A stretch of DNA of 64,000 bases from Dyella_B sp035503745 (lineage in GTDB: Bacteria > Pseudomonadota > Gammaproteobacteria > Xanthomonadales > Rhodanobacteraceae): the NCBI RefSeq assembly GCF_035503745.1, contig NZ_DATJTC010000027.1:62001-126000 (forward strand), written 5' to 3'. The translations under genes and the position numbers were made by a program. Every line of letters starts with the position of its first letter. The stretch's first letter is position 1. Below, one piece after another: positions 36,694 through 45,522 of this stretch. The notes under the pieces were generated by a model, which saw only the letters and a program-made list of their open reading frames with translations, searched no databases and was not told the origin of the DNA.

Positions 36694-37509
36694 TTGAGTG
36701 CTGAGATTATCGTAGTGACGTCCGGCAAGGGTGGCGTCGGCAAGACCACCACCAGCGCATCGCTTGCCACCGGCCTGGCCATGCAGGGCAAGAAGGTGGC
36801 GGTGATCGACTTCGACGTCGGCCTGCGTAATCTCGACCTGATCATGGGCTGCGAACGCCGCGTGGTGTATGACTTCGTCAACGTCATTCACGGCGAGGCG
36901 ACGATCAAGCAGTCGCTGATCAAGGACAAGCGCTACGAAAACCTCTACGTGCTCGCCGCCAGCCAGACGCGCGACAAAGACGCGCTGACCCAGGAAGGCG
37001 TGGAGAAAGTGCTGGACGATCTGGCCAAGGACGATTTCGACTACATCGTCTGCGATTCGCCCGCCGGCATCGAAAAAGGCGCGCACCTGGCGATGTACTT
37101 CGCCGACCACGCGGTGGTGGTGGTCAATCCGGAAGTGTCCTCCGTACGCGACTCGGACCGCATCCTGGGCCTTCTGGCCAGCAAGACGCGCCGCGCCGAA
37201 CGCGGCGAAGGCGCCGTGTCCCAGCACCTGCTGCTTACCCGCTACAACCCCGCGCGCGTGGAACAGGGCGAAATGCTCAGTGTGAAGGACGTGGAAGACA
37301 TCCTGGGCATCAGCGTGGTCGGCGTGATTCCGGAATCGGAAAACGTGCTCGCCGCATCCAACTCCGGCGTACCGGTGATCCTGGACGAAAATTCGAACGC
37401 CGGGCAGGCCTATCGCGACACCGTGGCCCGCATCCTCGGCGAAACACGCCCGATGCGCTTCCTTGACGCACCGAAGAAGGGCTTCTTCCAGCGCGTATTC
37501 GGAGGTTGA
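36694..37509 (+). CDS. minD: Septum site-determining ATPase MinD
   Basis: A 271-residue ParA-type ATPase. The deviant Walker A is GKGGVGKTT, followed by FDVGLRNLDL and VCDSPAGIEKGA. The C-terminus KKGFFQRVFGG is the amphipathic membrane-targeting helix. The start codon is TTG at 36694, with GGAG upstream and the expected N-terminus SAEIIVVTSG. It recruits MinC to the membrane and oscillates with MinE. Confidence 0.98.
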   Translation: MSAEIIVVTSGKGGVGKTTTSASLATGLAMQGKKVAVIDFDVGLRNLDLIMGCERRVVYDFVNVIHGEATIKQSLIKDKRYENLYVLAASQTRDKDALTQEGVEKVLDDLAKDDFDYIVCDSPAGIEKGAHLAMYFADHAVVVVNPEVSSVRDSDRILGLLASKTRRAERGEGAVSQHLLLTRYNPARVEQGEMLSVKDVEDILGISVVGVIPESENVLAASNSGVPVILDENSNAGQAYRDTVARILGETRPMRFLDAPKKGFFQRVFGG

Positions 37510-37514
37510 CCGCG

Positions 37515-37790
37515 ATGGGTATCCTGGATTTTCTCAAGCGCAAGCCCGAGCCCACGGCGGTCGTCGCCAAGGAACGCCTGCGCATCATCGTCGCGCAGGA
37601 ACGTTCCAATCGTGGCGCGCCCGACTACCTGCCGTTGTTGCGCAACGAATTGCTCGAAGTCATCAAGAAGTACGTGAACGTCGATCTGGAAGCCATCAGC
37701 ATCAACGTCGAGCGCGATAGCGGGCACGAAGTGCTGGAGCTGTCCGTCGCCCTGCCCGACGGCAAGCCCGCCGGCAACGCCGCTACCTGA
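37515..37790 (+). CDS. minE: Cell division topological specificity factor MinE
   Basis: A 91-residue protein of normal length. MGILDFLKRK at the N-terminus is the membrane-binding segment, AKERLRIIVAQERSNRG the MinD-binding helix/strand, and EVIKKYVNVDLEAISINVER the dimerisation domain. It starts 5 bases after minD. GGAGG at the minD stop codon serves as its ribosome site. Confidence 0.98.
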   Translation: MGILDFLKRKPEPTAVVAKERLRIIVAQERSNRGAPDYLPLLRNELLEVIKKYVNVDLEAISINVERDSGHEVLELSVALPDGKPAGNAAT

Positions 37791-37824
37791 CCTTCCCCTC
37801 TCCCCGGCGGGGAGAGGGAGTCCC

Positions 37825-38304
37825 ATGCACACCGCTGTATTACGCCTTGCCGACGTCGATGGAAGCGCGATCCAATCGCTGCTCGCGCGTTACGGCCTCA
37901 GGCTGATCAAGGTCGATGACGGCACGGCCATCCCCGGCAGCTTCTGGGGCGACGAGGAGGCCGGCATCATCGGCCACACCGTTTACGCGCGCGGCGACAC
38001 GCCCGTGCATTCGGTGCTGCACGAAGCCGGCCATCTGATCGTACTGCCGCCCGAGCGCCGCGCCGAGGTCCATACCGACGCCACCGACTCGATCGAGGAA
38101 GAAGACGCCGTCTGCTACCTGCAGATCGTGCTGGGCGGCACGCTGCCCGGGGTCGGCCGCGCGCAGCTGATGGCGGACATGGATGCATGGGGCTATTCCT
38201 TCCGGCTCGGTTCGGCGCAGGCGTGGTTCGAGCACGACGCGGAAAACGCCCGCGCATGGCTGGTGGCCCACGGACTGCTTACCCAAGCCGGGGACCCGGT
38301 ATAG
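37825..38304 (+). CDS. Protein with a HEAGH zinc-protease-like motif, function unknown
   Basis: A 159-residue soluble protein. Residues 66-70 read HEAGH, the HExxH metal-binding motif of zincins, in the context VLHEAGHLIVLPPERRA. The later acidic segment DSIEEEDAVCYLQ may supply a third ligand. There is no signal peptide. I do not recognise a named family. It lies 34 bases after minE in the same direction and before a glycosyltransferase gene, which does not tell its role. Confidence 0.7.
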   Translation: MHTAVLRLADVDGSAIQSLLARYGLRLIKVDDGTAIPGSFWGDEEAGIIGHTVYARGDTPVHSVLHEAGHLIVLPPERRAEVHTDATDSIEEEDAVCYLQIVLGGTLPGVGRAQLMADMDAWGYSFRLGSAQAWFEHDAENARAWLVAHGLLTQAGDPV

Positions 38305-38336
38305 TCGCCCTCGCCCTATTCCGAGCAAGCCCCATC

Positions 38337-39440
38337 GTGCTGAAGAACACGCGCTACTACGACCCCATCAACGACTTCCGCCGCCGCGTGGCACGCCGGC
38401 TCATGCGCCTGGTGTTCGGCAATCATGGCCAGCCCACCTCCGCGCCGCTGCCGGCCAAGGGCATCTATCGCATCCTGGTCTGCCATGTCAGCCACAGCCT
38501 GGGCAATACGCTACTGCTGACGCCGCTGTTGTCGGAGCTGGAAAAGGTCTACCCCGCGGCGGAAATCGACATTCTTACGCGCAGCCCGATCGCATCGGAA
38601 GTCTACGGCCACTTCTTCAATGTGCAGCGCATCTTCCGTCTTCCCGCACACGGGGTGGGACATCCGTTCCAGTTCTGGGGCACGATGCGCCGCATGCGCA
38701 GGATCCGCTACGACCTGGCGATCGATGCCGACCCCTTGTCGCAGACCGGCCGCCTGCTGATGCTGTTGTCCCATTCGACCTGCACGCTCGGCTTCAGCAG
38801 CCCGAAGAAACACGGCGAAATCACCCACGCCGTGCCCTTGCCGCCGAATGTGCAAAGCAAGGGCCGCCGGCCGGTGTACCTGCTGCGCAGTGCGATGGGA
38901 GGCCATGTCGCGGACGACTATCCGGTGCCCGATATCCGCCTGGGCGCCGGCGAGCGCGAGCAAGGTCGCGCGGCGCTGAGCCGCTCCCTGGCGGCGGCCG
39001 GCATCGCCACGCCGGGCCGCGGCATCATCGGCATTTTCGCCAACGCCACCGGACCCAAGCTGCTGGGCGAAGCGTGGTGGACGCGTTTTATTCAGGTGCT
39101 TGAGGCGCAGCACCCGGAGCACCGCATCGTGGAGATCCTGCCTGCCTCGGGCCAGTCGATGCTCAGCTCGAAATATCCGGCCTACTACTCCAGCGACCTG
39201 CGCAAGCTCGCCAGCGTGCTTTCCGGTTTGGCCGTCTATATCAGCGCCGACTGCGGAATCATGCACCTGGCCTGCGCCTCGGACGTGCCGACGATGGGCA
39301 TCTTCACCACCACCAGCGCGTCCGAATGGGGCCCTTACGGCCCGGGCAGACACGTCATCGCCGGTTACGAGAAGTCGCCCGAAGATATCGCGCGGATGAT
39401 CGCCGCCATGCCCGAGCTGACCTCCGGCACCCGCATGTGA
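38337..39440 (+). CDS. Glycosyltransferase family 9 (heptosyltransferase-like)
   Basis: A 367-residue GT-B enzyme. The N-terminal RILVCHVSHSLGNTLLLTPLL is the GT9 start motif, where heptosyltransferases usually have RxxxVRxDRxGDxxLTTP. The C-terminal half carries YISADCGIMHLACASDVPTMGIFTTTSASEWGPYG, matching the conserved D-x-G-x-x-H-x-A nucleotide-sugar site of heptosyltransferases. It probably acts on lipopolysaccharide core. The start is taken as GTG at 38337, which gives the N-terminus LKNTRYYDP; no closer ATG exists. Confidence 0.88.
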   Translation: MLKNTRYYDPINDFRRRVARRLMRLVFGNHGQPTSAPLPAKGIYRILVCHVSHSLGNTLLLTPLLSELEKVYPAAEIDILTRSPIASEVYGHFFNVQRIFRLPAHGVGHPFQFWGTMRRMRRIRYDLAIDADPLSQTGRLLMLLSHSTCTLGFSSPKKHGEITHAVPLPPNVQSKGRRPVYLLRSAMGGHVADDYPVPDIRLGAGEREQGRAALSRSLAAAGIATPGRGIIGIFANATGPKLLGEAWWTRFIQVLEAQHPEHRIVEILPASGQSMLSSKYPAYYSSDLRKLASVLSGLAVYISADCGIMHLACASDVPTMGIFTTTSASEWGPYGPGRHVIAGYEKSPEDIARMIAAMPELTSGTRM

Positions 39441-39488
39441 CGCAAGGATGCCCCCAAACCCTGCGGCATGGGCTAGCATGATGGTCCA

Positions 39489-39553
39489 TGAGGGAGATGG
39501 CATGCCTCCCGCTCCAGCCCGGAGCGAACCACCGAAAGGTTGATGATGCCTGC
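39489..39553 (+). promoter_or_regulatory. Fluoride (crcB) riboswitch
   Basis: The segment follows the crcB-motif layout: GGAGATGGCATGCCTCCC as the first stem-loop with the conserved GATGGCATGCC, then a small hairpin (GCTCCAGCCCGGAGC), AACCACC, GGTT and the closing TGATGATGCC. These are the conserved positions of the fluoride riboswitch known from Rfam. It lies 74 bases upstream of the crcB start, which fits control of crcB by fluoride. Confidence 0.9.
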
Positions 39554-39627
39554 ACCACCGGTTTCCGGCGGCGCGGGCATGCCTGTTGCCGTGGAATGGA
39601 TCCATCGCAAGCAGGAGACGACACAAC

Positions 39628-40014
39628 GTGAGCATCGCTGGATTTCTGGCCGTCGGCATCGGCGGCATGCTGGGCTGCTGGCTGCGCTGGATGCTGGGCA
39701 TGCTGCTCAATCCGATCTTTCCCACCATCCCCCTGGGCACGCTGGCGGCAAACCTCGGCGGCGGCCTGCTGATGGGCTGCATGATGGGTATCTTCGAACA
39801 CTTCCAGACCCTTCCGCCGGAGCTGCGGCTGCTGATCATGACCGGCTTCCTCGGCGGCCTGACCACCTTCTCGACCTTCTCCGCCGAAGCCGATACCTTG
39901 CTGTTGCGCGGACAATACCTGTGGTTCGCAACGCACGTGGTCGTGCACTTGCTCGGCAGCCTCGGCATGACGATCCTGGGCATCTTCCTGACGCGCGGCC
40001 TGTTGCGTCATTGA
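39628..40014 (+). CDS. crcB: Fluoride channel CrcB (Fluc)
   Basis: A 128-residue protein with four transmembrane helices. GGMLGCWLRW is the N-terminal signature, GTLAANLGGGLLMG carries the asparagine-containing signature that lines the channel, and GFLGGLTTFSTFSAE is the hallmark Phe-box of Fluc. It exports fluoride as a dual-topology dimer. I chose GTG at 39628 with AGGAGA upstream, as an ATG further upstream would add a polar leader. A fluoride riboswitch precedes it. Confidence 0.95.
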   Translation: MSIAGFLAVGIGGMLGCWLRWMLGMLLNPIFPTIPLGTLAANLGGGLLMGCMMGIFEHFQTLPPELRLLIMTGFLGGLTTFSTFSAEADTLLLRGQYLWFATHVVVHLLGSLGMTILGIFLTRGLLRH

Positions 40015-40036
40015 TTGATATGGAGTGGGCAACGTC

Positions 40037-40399
40037 ATGAGCCAAGAAACTTCGTTCGGCGCATATCCAGCCAATGGCGTGTTCCTGCGTTTTTACACGC
40101 ATGTGCACGCCAAGCACGACGGCTTGCTGATTTCCGAATGGCTGCTGGGACTGGCCAGGCGCCACAAGCTGGGCGGCGGCTCGGTGTTCCGCGCCACGGC
40201 AGGATTCGGGCGGCACGGCATCGTGCACCATGAGGCTTTTTTCGAACTCGCCGACGACCTTCCGCAGAAAATCGAATTCCTGCTCAGCGAGCAGCATGCG
40301 CAAACCCTGCTGCAACTGGTGCGCGAGGCGGGCGTTAACCTTGTTTATGCATGGTCGCCGGTAAACTTCGGCTTATTGGGCAAGGATCGAGATGCATGA
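40037..40399 (+). CDS. DUF190 family protein (PII-like)
   Basis: A 120-residue cytoplasmic protein with a small alpha/beta fold. The segments FLRFYTHVHAKHDGLLISEWLLGLARRHKL and GGSVFRATAGFGRHGIVH are the DUF190 signature. DUF190 genes are frequently adjacent to crcB; the fold resembles PII regulators. It begins 22 bases after crcB and ends in ATGA with cfa. Confidence 0.9.
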   Translation: MSQETSFGAYPANGVFLRFYTHVHAKHDGLLISEWLLGLARRHKLGGGSVFRATAGFGRHGIVHHEAFFELADDLPQKIEFLLSEQHAQTLLQLVREAGVNLVYAWSPVNFGLLGKDRDA

Positions 40400-41514
40400 G
40401 CCAGGAATCCCTGCGTCAACGCGCAGCCGAACTGCTTGAGCTGGCCGGTGTGCACATCGACGGACGCGCGGCCACCGACATCCGCGTCCACGACGAGCAG
40501 TTGTATGCCCGCGTGTTCGCGCACGGATCGCTGGGCCTGGGCGAAGCTTACATGGACGGCTGGTGGGACGCCGAAGACCTGCCCGGCTTTTTCACCCGGA
40601 TCCTGACCACGCATCTGGACGAGCACCTGAAAACGCTCGACACCCTGATCGCACACCTGAAAGCGCGCTTCATCAACATGCAGCGCGGCCAGCATGCGTT
40701 CGAGATCGGCAAGGTGCACTACGACCTGGGCAACGATCTGTTCAAGGCCATGCTCGGCAAACGCATGATGTATTCCTGCGGCTACTGGGCCGAGGCGAAC
40801 GATCTGGACCAGGCGCAGGAGGCCAAGCTCGACCTGATCTGCCGCAAGCTGAAGCTGAAACCGGGCATGAAGGTGCTGGACATCGGCTGCGGCTGGGGCG
40901 AGGCGCTGAAGTTCGGCGCCGAGCGCTACGGCATCAGCGGCGTTGGCATCACCGTGTCGCACGAGCAGGCGGAGCTGGCGCGCGACCTGTGCCGCGGCCT
41001 GCCCGTCGAGATCCGCCTGCAGGACTATCGCGAGCTCAACGAGCCGTTCGACGCGATCATGTCGATCGGCATGTTCGAGCACGTGGGCGGAAAGAATTAC
41101 CGCGAATACTTTGAAGTCGCGCGCCGCTGCCTGAAGGACGACGGCCTGTTCCTGCTCCACAGCATCGGCACCAACCAGGCGCCGGGACGGCCCGATCCGT
41201 GGATCGAAAAATACATCTTCCCCAACTCGATGATTCCGGCCGGCAGCCAGGTCGCTGCCGCCCTGGAAGGGTTGTTCGTGGTCGAAGACTGGCATAATTT
41301 CGGCGCCGACTACGATCGTACGCTGATGGCCTGGCGCGCCAACGTCGATACGGCGTGGCCCGAGCTTTCGGCGCGCTACGATGAACGCTTCCGTCGCATG
41401 TGGTGTTTTTACCTGGCGGTTTCCGCCGCCGTTTTCCGCAGCCGGCGCGATCAGCTCTGGCAACTTACCCTGAGCCCGCACGGCGTACCCGGCGGCTACC
41501 GCGTTCCCCGCTGA
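40396..41514 (+). CDS. cfa: Cyclopropane-fatty-acyl-phospholipid synthase
   Basis: A 372-residue enzyme close to the usual Cfa length (about 380). YDLGNDLFKAMLGKRMMYSCGYW is the hallmark segment, VLDIGCGWGEALKFGAERYG the SAM-binding loop, and the catalytic-site block SIGMFEHVGGKNYREYF is present. Cfa methylates cis double bonds in membrane phospholipids, making the acyl chains more resistant. The start overlaps the stop of the DUF190 gene (ATGA), so it is probably expressed from the fluoride-riboswitch transcript. Confidence 0.97.
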   Translation: MSQESLRQRAAELLELAGVHIDGRAATDIRVHDEQLYARVFAHGSLGLGEAYMDGWWDAEDLPGFFTRILTTHLDEHLKTLDTLIAHLKARFINMQRGQHAFEIGKVHYDLGNDLFKAMLGKRMMYSCGYWAEANDLDQAQEAKLDLICRKLKLKPGMKVLDIGCGWGEALKFGAERYGISGVGITVSHEQAELARDLCRGLPVEIRLQDYRELNEPFDAIMSIGMFEHVGGKNYREYFEVARRCLKDDGLFLLHSIGTNQAPGRPDPWIEKYIFPNSMIPAGSQVAAALEGLFVVEDWHNFGADYDRTLMAWRANVDTAWPELSARYDERFRRMWCFYLAVSAAVFRSRRDQLWQLTLSPHGVPGGYRVPR

Positions 41515-41520
41515 GGCGCC

Positions 41521-42393
41521 ATGCACATCCCCCGTCGTTTTTTGACCGTGCTGCTACCGCTGCTGTTCTTGCTGTGCGGCAACGCACTGGCGCATCCGGC
41601 GCTGTGGCAGGTGAAGAGCGGCAACAGCACCATTTATCTGTTCGGCACCGTGCACGTGCTGCCCAACGATACCGACTGGCATTTCCAGGCGCTCAACCAG
41701 GCGCTCGTCCAAAGCCACGCGCTGTACCTGGAGCTGACCGACGATGACCAGGCGAACATGGCGGCATTGGTGATGCGCTACGGCCTGGACACCGCGCACC
41801 CGCTGTCCACGCAACTGAGTGAAAGCGACAATGCCGCGCTGGCCCGCGCCGCCCAGGTAGCCGGCCTGCCCGGCGGCACCGCCACCCTGCAGCCCATGAA
41901 ACCGTGGCTGGCGGCACTGACCCTGACGGTGGCGCCGCTCATGAAAGCAGGCATCGATCCGGCCCAAGGCGTGGACAGGCAACTGAAGCTGCAGATGACC
42001 GCCGCGGGCAAGCCCGTGCGCGGCCTTGAAACCGCCGAACAGCAGATCCAGTTTCTCGCCGACATGCCACAAGCGCTGCAGCTTGCCTTTCTGCGCGACA
42101 CCTTGCGCGATACCGACAAGGACGTCGCCGAACTGCGCTCGCTGATCGATGCCTGGAAACGCGGCGACGTTGGCGCCATCGCCAAACTGGAAAACGATGA
42201 GCTGAAAACCCAGGAGCCCGCGCTCTATCAGTCCCTGCTGGTGCAGCGAAACACCGCCTGGGCGGCGAAGATCAAGGACATGCTCAAGCAGCCCGGCACC
42301 GTGTTCGTGGCGGTCGGCGCCGCGCATCTGGCCGGCCCCGACAGCGTGCAGGCCCAGCTGGCAAAACTGGGCATTACCACCCAGCAGGAATGA
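41521..42393 (+). CDS. TraB/GumN family protein
   Basis: A 290-residue exported protein with a signal peptide ending at ALAHP. The segment GNSTIYLFGTVHVLPNDT and the C-terminal VFVAVGAAHLAGPDSV are the TraB/GumN signature (GTVH and GAAHLxG). Members are thought to be metal-dependent peptidases or binding proteins; function in this host is unknown. It starts only 6 bases after cfa, so it belongs to the same transcript. Confidence 0.92.
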   Translation: MHIPRRFLTVLLPLLFLLCGNALAHPALWQVKSGNSTIYLFGTVHVLPNDTDWHFQALNQALVQSHALYLELTDDDQANMAALVMRYGLDTAHPLSTQLSESDNAALARAAQVAGLPGGTATLQPMKPWLAALTLTVAPLMKAGIDPAQGVDRQLKLQMTAAGKPVRGLETAEQQIQFLADMPQALQLAFLRDTLRDTDKDVAELRSLIDAWKRGDVGAIAKLENDELKTQEPALYQSLLVQRNTAWAAKIKDMLKQPGTVFVAVGAAHLAGPDSVQAQLAKLGITTQQE

Positions 42394-42414
42394 ACCGCCG
42401 CCTTGACCGCGCGA

Positions 42415-42876
42415 TCAGAAATGCGCCGTGACCGGCTTGGGCTTCAACGGCAGGCGGGGGATATGGATGGTATAGGCATCCATTTTGCCCAGATCCACGT
42501 ATGAAGCGGTCAACGCCTTGCCATCGAACGCGACGTCCACACGATAAACATGCCCTGCCTGGGCGTTGTCGAGCTTGAACCAGGGGCGGTTGACCAGATG
42601 CCCGTTGGAGAGCGTGAGCCTGATCACCCGGGTACCCGGCAACACGCGTACCCAAGGCGTCTTGCCGCCATCCCAGCGGGTCCAGGTGCTCGTCTGGTCC
42701 ACGCCGGTGATGCCGCAGATGTATTGCGGCTGCTCGGCACAAACCACGATCGCGGTATCGGACTGCGGATGATCCTTGTCCTTGTAGCCCTTGATGGGGT
42801 GCCTGCCGCCTATCAGCGCGCATCCGGCAAGCAGGACGCAAGCCGTCGCAACGGCAACCGAGCGTTGAAATGGCAT
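42415..42876 (-). CDS. Small lipoprotein of unknown function
   Basis: A 153-residue lipoprotein with lipobox LLAGC at about residue 19. The mature part has VVCAEQPQYICGITGVD and LPGTRVIRLTLSNGH but I do not recognise the family. A disulfide between the two cysteines of CAEQPQYIC is plausible. It faces away from copy B of the dispersed repeat and is convergent with the TraB/GumN gene. Confidence 0.7.
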   Translation of the reverse strand: MPFQRSVAVATACVLLAGCALIGGRHPIKGYKDKDHPQSDTAIVVCAEQPQYICGITGVDQTSTWTRWDGGKTPWVRVLPGTRVIRLTLSNGHLVNRPWFKLDNAQAGHVYRVDVAFDGKALTASYVDLGKMDAYTIHIPRLPLKPKPVTAHF

Positions 42877-42964
42877 GGTTGGAAGCTACCCCGCGATACG
42901 TGCACTGCCGGCATTCTAGCCGAACGCGCCCGCCATCTGGCACCATCCTCCGCGCCCAAGGTGT

Positions 42965-43130
42965 CTAGGGATGCTCTGATTAATGCTTCGCAGGTGGCAT
43001 GATGTCCAGAAGGCCCGTGGGCCTTCTGGACATCACCCCATCAAGTAAAATTCAGAGTGCGGGGGCCAGCGCGGCCTGCGGACAGACAGCGCTGGTGACA
43101 CCTACGAAGCATTAACCGAAGCATCCCTAG
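42965..43130 (-). repeat. Dispersed inverted-repeat element, copy B (complete, compact)
   Basis: A 166-base copy. The termini at 42967-42996 and 43099-43128 form a nearly perfect inverted repeat (AGGGATGCTCTGATTAATGC paired with AGGGATGCTTCGGTTAATGC, differing at 5 of 30 positions). Internal pair 3 is a perfect 15-bp stem at 43001-43015 and 43020-43034 with a CGTG loop. Internal pair 2 has its full arm at 43076-43095 (CTGCGGACAGACAGCGCTGG) but only a short remnant (CCAGCGC, 43066-43072) of the other arm. Relative to copies A and C it is inverted. The end equivalent to the left terminus of A and C lies 14 bases before the parC start. Confidence 0.88.
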
Positions 43131-43142
43131 ACGAATACCCCG

Positions 43143-45383
43143 ATGAACCTGCAAGCCAATTACGAACAGATCCCGCTCAAGGAATACGCCGAGCGGGCCT
43201 ATCTCGATTATTCGATGTACGTGGTGCTGGACCGCGCCCTGCCCTTCGTCGGCGACGGGCTCAAGCCCGTGCAGCGCCGCATCGTGTATGCGATGAGCGA
43301 GCTGGGCCTGGCCGCCAGCGCCAAGCCGAAAAAATCCGCGCGCACGGTGGGCGATGTGATCGGCAAGTTCCATCCGCACGGCGACAGCGCCTGCTACGAG
43401 GCCATGGTGCTGATGGCGCAGCCGTTCTCGTACCGCTATCCGCTGATCGACGGCCAGGGCAACTTCGGCTCGCCCGACGATCCGAAAAGCTTCGCGGCGA
43501 TGCGCTACACCGAGTCCAAGCTCAATCCCATCGCCGACGTGCTGCTGGGCGAGCTGGGCCAGGGTACGGTGGATTTCGTGGCCAACTTCGATGGCACCCT
43601 GGAAGAACCCAGCTGGCTGCCGGCGCGCCTGCCGCACGTGTTGCTCAACGGCTCGATGGGCATCGCCGTGGGCATGGCCACCGACATCCCGCCGCACAAC
43701 CTGCGCGAAATCGCCAGCGCCTGCATCCGCCTGCTGGACGATCCGGACGCGACCGTGGCGGACCTGTGCGAGCACGTGCGCGGCCCGGATTATCCGACCC
43801 CGGCGGAAATCATCACCCCGCGCAACGAACTGATCGGGATGTACCAGAGCGGCAACGGCTCGGTGCGCGCACGCGCGGTGTATGCGCACGAAGACGGCAA
43901 CATCGTCATCACCGCGCTGCCGCACCAGGTCAGCCCGTCCAAGATCCTCGAGCAGATCGCCGCGCAGATGCGTGCGAAGAAACTGCCGATGCTGGAAGAC
44001 CTGCGCGACGAATCCGATCACGAAAACCCGATCCGCCTGGTGCTGGTGCCGCGCTCGAACCGTGTCGACGTGGACGAAATGATGCAGCACCTGTTCGCCA
44101 CCACGGACCTGGAAAAGAGCTTCCGCGTCAATCTCAACATGATCGGGCTGGACGGCCGCCCGCAGGTGAAGGATCTCAAGCGCATCCTCACCGAATGGCT
44201 GAGCTTTCGCATCGAAACGGTTACGCGGCGCCTCAGCCATCGCCTGGCCAAGGTCGAACGCCGGCTGCACCTGTTGGAAGGTCTGCGCATCGCCTACCTC
44301 AATCTGGACGAAGTGATCCGCATCGTCCGCACCGAGGACGAACCCAAGCCGGTGCTGATGGCGCGCTTTAAGCTCAGCGAGGAACAGACCGACTACATCC
44401 TCGAAACCAAGCTGCGCCAGCTGGCCCGCCTGGAAGAGATGAAGATCAACGCCGAGCGCGACCAGCTCGAAGAAGAACGCGCCAAGATCAACGTGCTGCT
44501 GAAATCGCCGGCCAAGCTCAAGGGCCTGATCAAGGAGGAACTGCGCGCCGACGCCGCCAAGTACGGCGACGAGCGCCGTTCGCCGCTGGTGCAGCGCGAC
44601 GCCGCGCAGGCGCTGGACGAAAGCGCGCTGGTCGCCAGCGAACCGGTCACGGTGGTACTGAGCCAGAAAGGCTGGATCCGCGCGGCCAAGGGCCACGACG
44701 TGGACGCCGAAGGCCTGTCCTACCGCGAAGGCGACAGCCTGCTCGCCACCGTGAAGACGCGCACCACGCAGCACGTGGCGGTGATCGACTCCACCGGCCG
44801 CAGCTATTCCACGCCCGCGCACACCCTGCCTTCCGCGCGCGGCAACGGCGAGCCGCTGACCGGCCGCTTCACCCCGCCCGCCGGCGCCCGCTTCGATGCC
44901 ATCGCCGCCGGCGACAACGACACCCGCCTGGTGCTCGCCACTGACTTTGGCTACGGCTTCGTCACGCGCTTCGAAGCACTCACCGGCCGCAACAAGGCCG
45001 GCAAGCAGATCATCACGCTCGGCGACGGTGCGCGCGTGCTGGCGCCGCAGGTCAGCGCCGATCCGGCGCGCGACCGCATCGTGGTCGTCACCACCGAGGG
45101 CCATCTGCTGATGTTCTCGGTCGCCGAGCTGCCCGAGCTGGACAAGGGCAAGGGCAACAAGCTGATCGAGATTCCAAAGGCGAAGCTGGGCAGCGGCGAA
45201 GAACGCGTGGCCGGCGTGGCCGTGGTCACCGAGGGCAAGGGCGAAGTCACCCTGTTCGCCGGCGCGCGCAAGTTGACGTTGAAGTGGTCGGACCTGGTCG
45301 AATACGGCGGCAACCGCGCTACCCGCGGCGGCCTGCTGCCGCGCGGCCTGCGCCGGGTGGAGCGGATCGAGAGCACCGGCTGA
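43143..45383 (+). CDS. parC: DNA topoisomerase IV subunit A
   Basis: A 746-residue protein, full ParC length. The catalytic Tyr is Y122 in AAMRYTES. The quinolone-resistance-determining segment HPHGDSACYE has Ser82 and Glu86, the susceptible-type residues. The C-terminal beta-pinwheel domain (about 490-740) is present. With ParE it decatenates daughter chromosomes. The upstream region is almost entirely copy B of the dispersed repeat, which ends 14 bases before the ATG (measured from its shared CATCCCT core). Confidence 0.97.
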   Translation: MNLQANYEQIPLKEYAERAYLDYSMYVVLDRALPFVGDGLKPVQRRIVYAMSELGLAASAKPKKSARTVGDVIGKFHPHGDSACYEAMVLMAQPFSYRYPLIDGQGNFGSPDDPKSFAAMRYTESKLNPIADVLLGELGQGTVDFVANFDGTLEEPSWLPARLPHVLLNGSMGIAVGMATDIPPHNLREIASACIRLLDDPDATVADLCEHVRGPDYPTPAEIITPRNELIGMYQSGNGSVRARAVYAHEDGNIVITALPHQVSPSKILEQIAAQMRAKKLPMLEDLRDESDHENPIRLVLVPRSNRVDVDEMMQHLFATTDLEKSFRVNLNMIGLDGRPQVKDLKRILTEWLSFRIETVTRRLSHRLAKVERRLHLLEGLRIAYLNLDEVIRIVRTEDEPKPVLMARFKLSEEQTDYILETKLRQLARLEEMKINAERDQLEEERAKINVLLKSPAKLKGLIKEELRADAAKYGDERRSPLVQRDAAQALDESALVASEPVTVVLSQKGWIRAAKGHDVDAEGLSYREGDSLLATVKTRTTQHVAVIDSTGRSYSTPAHTLPSARGNGEPLTGRFTPPAGARFDAIAAGDNDTRLVLATDFGYGFVTRFEALTGRNKAGKQIITLGDGARVLAPQVSADPARDRIVVVTTEGHLLMFSVAELPELDKGKGNKLIEIPKAKLGSGEERVAGVAVVTEGKGEVTLFAGARKLTLKWSDLVEYGGNRATRGGLLPRGLRRVERIESTG

Positions 45384-45522
45384 CCGTTTGATGGAAAGGT
45401 TGGCGCGGACGCTTGAAAGGAACTTCGCAGGACAGCAAGTCATCCAAGGAATGTGTGCACGGCAAGGCATGGCCGTGCGTTAAAGATATCCATCCCCGGC
45501 CTAACGCCCCACCGGAGCCACT

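Noticed and set aside
43041..45470. An 809-codon open frame on the minus strand opposite parC
   Set aside because: It is an antisense shadow produced by high GC content; its translation is rich in His, Gln, Ala and Arg with no recognisable domain, while parC on the plus strand is complete.
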